Positions 6,060 through 7,077 of a stretch of DNA of 7,077 nt are shown piece after piece. The stretch is from Desulfocapsa sp. (GTDB lineage: Bacteria > Desulfobacterota > Desulfobulbia > Desulfobulbales > Desulfocapsaceae): contig DAOWDZ010000270.1 of assembly GCA_030638765.1 (NCBI GenBank), positions 1-7,077 on the forward strand. Reading direction: 5' to 3'. Position 1 is the stretch's first letter. Each line of letters starts with the position of its first letter. A model generated the notes under the pieces. That model ran no database searches and had not been told where the DNA came from. It saw only the letters and a program-made list of their open reading frames with translations. A program made the position numbers and the translations under genes.

Positions 6060-7077
6060 AACGTCAAAGAACAACACAAAAGTCTTCAGATTATCTCTTT
6101 TGGATCCTGACAATTCTTGTCGTAAGTATTCTTTCAACGCCCTGCACCCTATTCTCTGCAACTGAAGAACAAAAGCCAGTCAAAATCATTCGTGAAAAAC
6201 CTCAATATGATTCATCAGCTACTCTTATTTCAAGAAGTGAAACACTTAAAGCAGGTTGGAGTGAATACAATCCAAAAAAACTCTTCACTGGTCAGAGTAC
6301 TGACATCCTGGATGGAAAACTTCATGCGAATACACTCACCAACACCCTTTACAAGAATCAGCAGCAAAGGGATGCAAAACATATAGAAAACCTACGAAAG
6401 AACATACAGAAAAACAAACCACTCTTTACTAAATATAAGAAAATCAACTCAGCTTTATATACTAATGAAGCACGTGCCAGTAAAAAGATTGCTGTTGCCA
6501 ATCGTTCAAAATCACAAGTCAATCACAGTAAGGAAGGAAAAACATATATTAAGAAGCAGGCCATGGGCAAGTTGAAGGAGCAAAATGCAATTATAAATGC
6601 TCTTCCTACTGCCATAAAAAACCAGGCAAAAAACAAAGCTCGGCTTGGTACTTACAACAAGACACAAAAAATCGGAGGGATAATAGGACCAATTTTATCC
6701 ATATGGGGTGCCAGCCAAAATTCGTACGATTATGACGACGACACAAAGGTAACAAGTTTCAACACCGGTGCATTTTTAGGAAATACTGCCATGAATCTTT
6801 CTGGTATTGCTGGTTTCATATCCGCATACAAGGAAGGACAACAGAAAGGCATATTGGTTGGCATATACCACGGTGCTAAATGCATCCCTTTAGCCGGTGA
6901 TGCAATAAATGTGTTTGAAGTTGCCGAATCTTCCATAGGACTTGTCCATGACACCATACAGTCAAATAAAATTATTGCAGATAATGAAAAGGAGCTTGAA
7001 CGACAGGGGAAGGCAGCAGTTTCCAAATTAAAATCTCTTTTTGCTCAGATTAAAGCAAAGGAAAAAGAATTCAAAAA
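6056..7077 (+). CDS. Secreted or membrane-anchored protein of unknown family, C-terminus beyond the window
   Basis: The frame is open from 6056 to the right edge, giving 340 residues with no stop; I do not recognise the family. Residues 1-13 are basic and polar, 14-35 hydrophobic (LFWILTILVVSIL), ending in LFSA, so it has a signal peptide or an N-terminal anchor. Cysteine 30 follows a proline and is not a lipobox. Residues 40-200 are Lys/Asn/Gln-rich and mainly helical. Then come three glycine-rich hydrophobic stretches: 206-219 (IGGIIGPILSIWGA), 238-258 and 265-297, separated by an acidic YDYDDD patch at 224-229. The third contains IPLAGDAINVFE (277-288), which resembles the short helix-hairpin segments found in some pre-toxin or pore-type regions; this likeness is faint and from memory. 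Residues 304-340 look like a charged coiled coil (EKELERQGKAAVSKLKSLF). The gene overlaps the TPR gene by four bases with a strong ribosome-binding site, so the two products are probably made together and may bind one another. Confidence 0.85.
   Translation, partial: MKRQRTTQKSSDYLFWILTILVVSILSTPCTLFSATEEQKPVKIIREKPQYDSSATLISRSETLKAGWSEYNPKKLFTGQSTDILDGKLHANTLTNTLYKNQQQRDAKHIENLRKNIQKNKPLFTKYKKINSALYTNEARASKKIAVANRSKSQVNHSKEGKTYIKKQAMGKLKEQNAIINALPTAIKNQAKNKARLGTYNKTQKIGGIIGPILSIWGASQNSYDYDDDTKVTSFNTGAFLGNTAMNLSGIAGFISAYKEGQQKGILVGIYHGAKCIPLAGDAINVFEVAESSIGLVHDTIQSNKIIADNEKELERQGKAAVSKLKSLFAQIKAKEKEFK

Noticed and set aside
6143..6145. Lipoprotein cysteine at residue 30 of the last protein
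   Set aside because: Preceded by STP; proline at -1 does not fit a lipobox.
6192..6386. 64-codon plus-strand frame
   Set aside because: It is an out-of-frame shadow of the larger frame starting at 6056, which has a strong ribosome-binding site and runs to the window edge.
6730..7026. 98-codon minus-strand frame near the right end
   Set aside because: Antisense to the 6056 gene; the hydrophobic Gly/Ala pattern belongs to the plus-strand protein.
1..7077. Insertion sequence, CRISPR array, tRNA/rRNA or riboswitch
   Set aside because: No transposase, regularly spaced repeats, cloverleaf-type sequence or recognisable aptamer core was seen, and nearly all of the window is taken up by coding frames.

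Overview
The window is an AT-rich bacterial chromosomal segment. It holds one gene on the minus strand at the left edge and six genes on the plus strand that fill the rest. The Mn-dependent family II pyrophosphatase, the HExxH protein of the SprA-related type and the M18 aminopeptidase together suggest a Gram-negative proteobacterium in the broad sense, possibly a sulfate-reducer-like member of Desulfobacterota (the former Deltaproteobacteria). That placement is an inference from gene content and base composition. No rRNA or other phylogenetic marker is present.

Layout. (1) Positions 1-543, minus strand: N-terminal 181 residues of a manganese-dependent inorganic pyrophosphatase (ppaC), continuing past the left edge. 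(2) 544-778: divergent intergenic region with a good sigma70-type promoter for ppaC, an inverted repeat overlapping its -10, a 10-bp palindrome, and an 8-bp direct repeat at one helical turn near a weaker plus-strand promoter. (3) 779-1840: single-pass membrane protein with a long Pro/Ser/Thr/Glu-rich linker and an unrecognised C-terminal domain. (4) 1939-2739: putative HExxH metalloprotease of the SprA-related / CJM1_0395 type. (5) 2770-4077: M18 aminopeptidase (apeB), joined with no spacer to (6) 4078-4725: a small secreted SLT-type lytic transglycosylase. (7) 4800-6059: secreted TPR protein with a duplicated 20-residue segment after its signal peptide. (8) 6056-7077: a gene that overlaps the TPR gene by four bases (ATGA), has a strong ribosome-binding site, and encodes a secreted or anchored protein of unknown family; it runs off the right edge.

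How the genes fit together. The plus-strand genes are closely packed, and no convincing intrinsic terminator lies between them, so one or two transcripts are likely. Four of the six products carry an N-terminal hydrophobic segment: the 779 protein, the transglycosylase, the TPR protein and the terminal protein. A cell-envelope theme (peptidoglycan cutting, TPR scaffold, anchored proteins) is therefore reasonable. ApeB is a cytoplasmic housekeeping peptidase and ppaC is a housekeeping enzyme; neither obviously belongs to that theme. The least explained part is the TPR / unknown-protein pair at the right end. Nothing here is an obvious mobile element, CRISPR array, defence system or RNA gene.
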